Shown in pieces: positions 6,349-8,085 of a DNA stretch of 8,085 bases. The stretch is from Spirochaetaceae bacterium (GTDB lineage: Bacteria; Spirochaetota; Spirochaetia; Treponematales; Breznakiellaceae). The translations under genes and the position numbers were made by a program. The DNA lies in assembly GCA_031278935.1 (NCBI GenBank), contig JAITJK010000116.1:1-8085 (forward strand), written 5' to 3'. Position 1 is the first letter of the stretch; the number at the start of each line of letters is the position of its first letter. Under the pieces are notes generated by a model. It was not told the origin of the DNA, did not search any database, and saw nothing but the letters and a program-made list of their open reading frames with translations.

Positions 6349-7437
6349 ATGAAACATCCCTACAGAATAAGGATAATAATAGGAATAGGTATACTCCTTT
6401 GTATGATTTCCTGCGGTAGTACGCCGCCGTCCGATACCCCGGCGCCTGATGCCCCGGCGCCCCAAGAAGAAGCTCCCAGTCCTGAGATGCGTAAAGCCCT
6501 GAGGGACGCCCAAGAACGGGCAAGGGCCCTGCGCCAGCGGGCCTTGGATTTCCATGGGCCGGATTATTACCCCGATGAATGGAAGGCCGCTGAATCCCGG
6601 TTCACCCAGGCAGAGGCCCTGAAGCCTGAAAGCGCCCAAGCCTATCAAGCGGCCCTGGACCAGTATACGGCCCTGGGGGATACCTATGAAGGCATCGGGA
6701 CAAAAGCCATACCCCGGTACAAGGAAAGCCGGGACCAGGCACTCCAAATCGCCCGGGACGAGGCTCTGGAAGCCGGGGCCGCTGAAGCCCTGTCTGAGGC
6801 CCTGGACCAGGCGGACAAGACCGCCCAGGAGGCCCTAGGTCTTTATGAGGGCCAAGATTATTACGCCTTCGCCCGGGAATCCGCCCAGGCGGAAGCCCTG
6901 TATACTATCCTGAAAATCCAAGGCGCCAGTATGGCGCTTCGCTCGGAAATTGAAACCTATACCCTAAACCGTTTTGATCCTCCCGCCTTTGCCGCCGCCG
7001 AAGAGGCGCTGCACGGGGCAATGTCCGCCTATGAGGCAAAGGATAGCGCCGCCGCGCAGGTCGCTGCAGAAAAAGCCCTGAGCGCCTATGAGCAGGTGGC
7101 AGCCGCGGGTTGGGAAGCCTTGGCCGAGGAACAGCGCCAGCGAGCCTACTCCCTACGGGAAGAGGCGATGAACCTGAAAGCTCCGGTAGCGATGCAAGAG
7201 GCTTATGAGGAGGCGGATGGGGTGTATACCCAAGGAGAACAGGTTTTGGCCGGCCAGGATTTCAAACAGGCTTTCCAACTCTTTACCCAGGGTGCGGACC
7301 AGTTCACCATCGTCCGGGATGCCACAATAAAGAAACGTCAGGGCGCGGAAAAAGCCATAAAAACCGCCCGGGATAAAATCACCGACAGCGACAAACGAGC
7401 TAAGAGCGCCCAGGCAAAGCTTGGAGGTATGCGATGA
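6349..7437 (+). CDS. tmpA: TmpA-like lipoprotein with four helical repeats
   Basis: This 362-residue protein has a basic N-terminus, a hydrophobic stretch (7-20) and a relaxed spirochaetal lipobox MISC, so it is probably acylated at C22 and anchored in an envelope membrane. A Pro/Ala spacer (24-45) follows. The rest is almost entirely alpha-helical and rich in Ala, Glu, Gln and Tyr. I see four degenerate units of roughly 55-70 residues (about 55-115, 125-190, 197-250, 260-325). Each has a helix, a short loop with P or D, and then a pattern such as FxxAEEAL..A..AY.A.D...A....EKAL..Y. The pattern recalls TPR or DUF4398-type repeats. Length, lipidation and the overlapping partner gene fit Treponema pallidum TmpA, an immunogenic membrane lipoprotein of unproven function. 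The name rests on context and memory, not on a search. A tail rich in Lys and Arg (329-362) ends the protein. Confidence 0.75.
   Translation: MKHPYRIRIIIGIGILLCMISCGSTPPSDTPAPDAPAPQEEAPSPEMRKALRDAQERARALRQRALDFHGPDYYPDEWKAAESRFTQAEALKPESAQAYQAALDQYTALGDTYEGIGTKAIPRYKESRDQALQIARDEALEAGAAEALSEALDQADKTAQEALGLYEGQDYYAFARESAQAEALYTILKIQGASMALRSEIETYTLNRFDPPAFAAAEEALHGAMSAYEAKDSAAAQVAAEKALSAYEQVAAAGWEALAEEQRQRAYSLREEAMNLKAPVAMQEAYEEADGVYTQGEQVLAGQDFKQAFQLFTQGADQFTIVRDATIKKRQGAEKAIKTARDKITDSDKRAKSAQAKLGGMR
6433..6462 (+). repeat. Two-copy 15-bp tandem repeat in the lipoprotein spacer
   Basis: GATACCCCGGCGCCT (6433-6447) is followed directly by GATGCCCCGGCGCCC (6448-6462), identical at 13 of 15 positions. 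The units encode DTPAP and DAPAP in the flexible spacer after the lipid anchor. Gain or loss of a unit would keep the frame and change spacer length. Confidence 0.6.
7423..7428 (+). promoter_or_regulatory. Ribosome binding site of the tmpB-like gene, inside the tmpA-like gene
   Basis: GGAGGT lies 5 nt before the ATG at 7434 and within the last codons of the upstream gene. With the ATGA stop/start overlap it indicates coupled translation. It decides this start. Confidence 0.8.
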
Positions 7438-8085
7438 AGCGGCTCCTATGCTCGATAGTATGCGGGGCAATGCTCGGAACGAGGTTTGTTGGCGCAGCAC
7501 CGGCGGATACTACCCTCGTCAACAATAAATATTTTTTGGAAAGTCTTCGCCTTGCAGGGTTGGCCCAGGAAAGTTTTGAGCTGGGGGATTATGACGCCGC
7601 CACCGCCTATGCCGAGGAAGCCTTTAAGTACGCCAAGATGTCCGATGACTACGTGGCTCAACAGCTTGACCGGAATGAGGCGGAGCGCAATCTGGGGACC
7701 GCGAAGAGACGGCTGGACGACGCCACGGCCATGGGCGGGAAGACGCAGTTTCCGGATCTCTATAAACAGGCTAATACCGCCTACACTGACGCGGCTAAGG
7801 CCCTGTCCGGCGAGAAATGGCAGGAGGTTACTACCGCGGCAAATAAGGTAGGAGCTGCGGTGGAGGAGATGGAGCGCCTTAAGGCCAAGGAGGTCGATGC
7901 GGCCCTAGCCAAGGCCAAAGCCCGCCTGGATTGGGCAACTGGGGCAAAAGCCAAAGCCCTGTTTCCCGAACCCTATAACCGGGCCAACACCGCCTATAGC
8001 GACGCCCTGAAAGCCAAGGGCGCGAAGGACTGGCCGGGAGCCGAGGGGGGAGCGGCCAAGACCATAGCCGCCGTAGCGGAAATCG
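7434..8085 (+). CDS. tmpB: TmpB-like exported repeat protein (3' end cut by the window)
   Basis: The start ATG overlaps the stop of the tmpA-like gene (ATGA), and the frame stays open for 217 codons to the window edge. Residues 1-21 are a signal peptide (MKRLL, hydrophobic core, VGA before the likely cut). There is no lipobox at the end of the core. Next comes NNKYFLESLRLAGLAQESFE with a TPR-like helix pair (GDYDAATAYAEEAFKYA, 51-67). From residue 87 the protein consists of long Ala/Lys-rich units with the core ARLD.AT....FP..Y..ANTAY.DA.KA....W. This matches my memory of T. pallidum TmpB, encoded in an operon with tmpA and known as an immunogenic membrane protein. I expect more repeats beyond the window and, less surely, a LysM-like C-terminus. 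A role in envelope or peptidoglycan interaction is inference. Confidence 0.78.
   Translation, partial: MKRLLCSIVCGAMLGTRFVGAAPADTTLVNNKYFLESLRLAGLAQESFELGDYDAATAYAEEAFKYAKMSDDYVAQQLDRNEAERNLGTAKRRLDDATAMGGKTQFPDLYKQANTAYTDAAKALSGEKWQEVTTAANKVGAAVEEMERLKAKEVDAALAKAKARLDWATGAKAKALFPEPYNRANTAYSDALKAKGAKDWPGAEGGAAKTIAAVAEI
7692..8084 (+). repeat. Tandem protein repeat of about 71 residues in the TmpB-like protein
   Basis: Residues 87-146 (7692-7871) and 158-217 (7905-8084) align without gaps at 28 of 60 positions, a period of 71 residues. The best-kept blocks are RLD.AT, FP..Y, ANTAY.DA.KA, a lone W, and AAV.E. The second unit is cut by the window end, so the array may continue. Identity is in the protein, not in long DNA runs, which suggests an old duplication. 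Confidence 0.8.

Noticed and set aside
6345..6419. Small out-of-frame ORF starting at ATG 6345, overlapping the lipoprotein start
   Set aside because: Only 2 nt separate it from GAGGAG, too close for good initiation, and the 24-residue product shows no feature of interest.
7486..7851. A 121-codon plus-strand frame inside the tmpB-like gene
   Set aside because: It is a shadow in another frame. The frame from 7434 has a signal peptide, a ribosome site and clear repeats.

Overview
This GC-rich window carries five protein genes, all on the + strand. It most likely comes from a spirochaete of the Treponema lineage, possibly a free-living or gut-type treponeme, since the base composition is richer in G+C than I expect for the host-restricted pathogens. 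The lineage call rests mainly on the last two genes. They form an overlapping pair that looks like the treponemal membrane antigens TmpA and TmpB: a lipoprotein followed, through an ATGA overlap, by an exported protein built from long alanine-rich repeats. No database search was possible, so family names come from motif recognition and memory.

Region 1 (1-2860) is the 3' part of one large gene whose start lies before the window. Its product joins an endonuclease Q-type nuclease (PHP fold plus zinc ribbon, normally a nuclease that nicks beside deaminated bases) to a complete UvrD/Rep superfamily 1A helicase. It ends in QLPLF, which matches the bacterial sliding-clamp-binding motif. The layout suggests a single polypeptide that is held at the replication clamp, nicks at a damaged base and unwinds the nicked strand.

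Region 2 (2861-5903) is a three-gene ABC importer cassette of the iron-complex/cobalamin type: a periplasmic binding protein, a FecCD/BtuC-type permease and an ATPase. The intergenic gaps are only 3 and 7 nt. Upstream of it, two near-palindromes and a third degraded copy recur at exactly 21 bp, which looks like a phased operator array overlapping a plausible promoter. The substrate (ferric siderophore, haem or B12) cannot be read from the sequence.

Region 3 (5904-6348) is a 445-nt stretch with no gene that I can support. It has one 17-bp site matching the upstream copy of the transporter motif at 14 of 17 positions, plus a weak inverted repeat. This raises the possibility that the transporter and the downstream antigen operon share a regulator.

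Region 4 (6349-8085) is the tmpA-like/tmpB-like pair. The second gene is open to the window end and includes one complete repeat unit of about 71 residues and most of a second. The two proteins share the same kind of helical repeat, so they may be related and may act together in the envelope.
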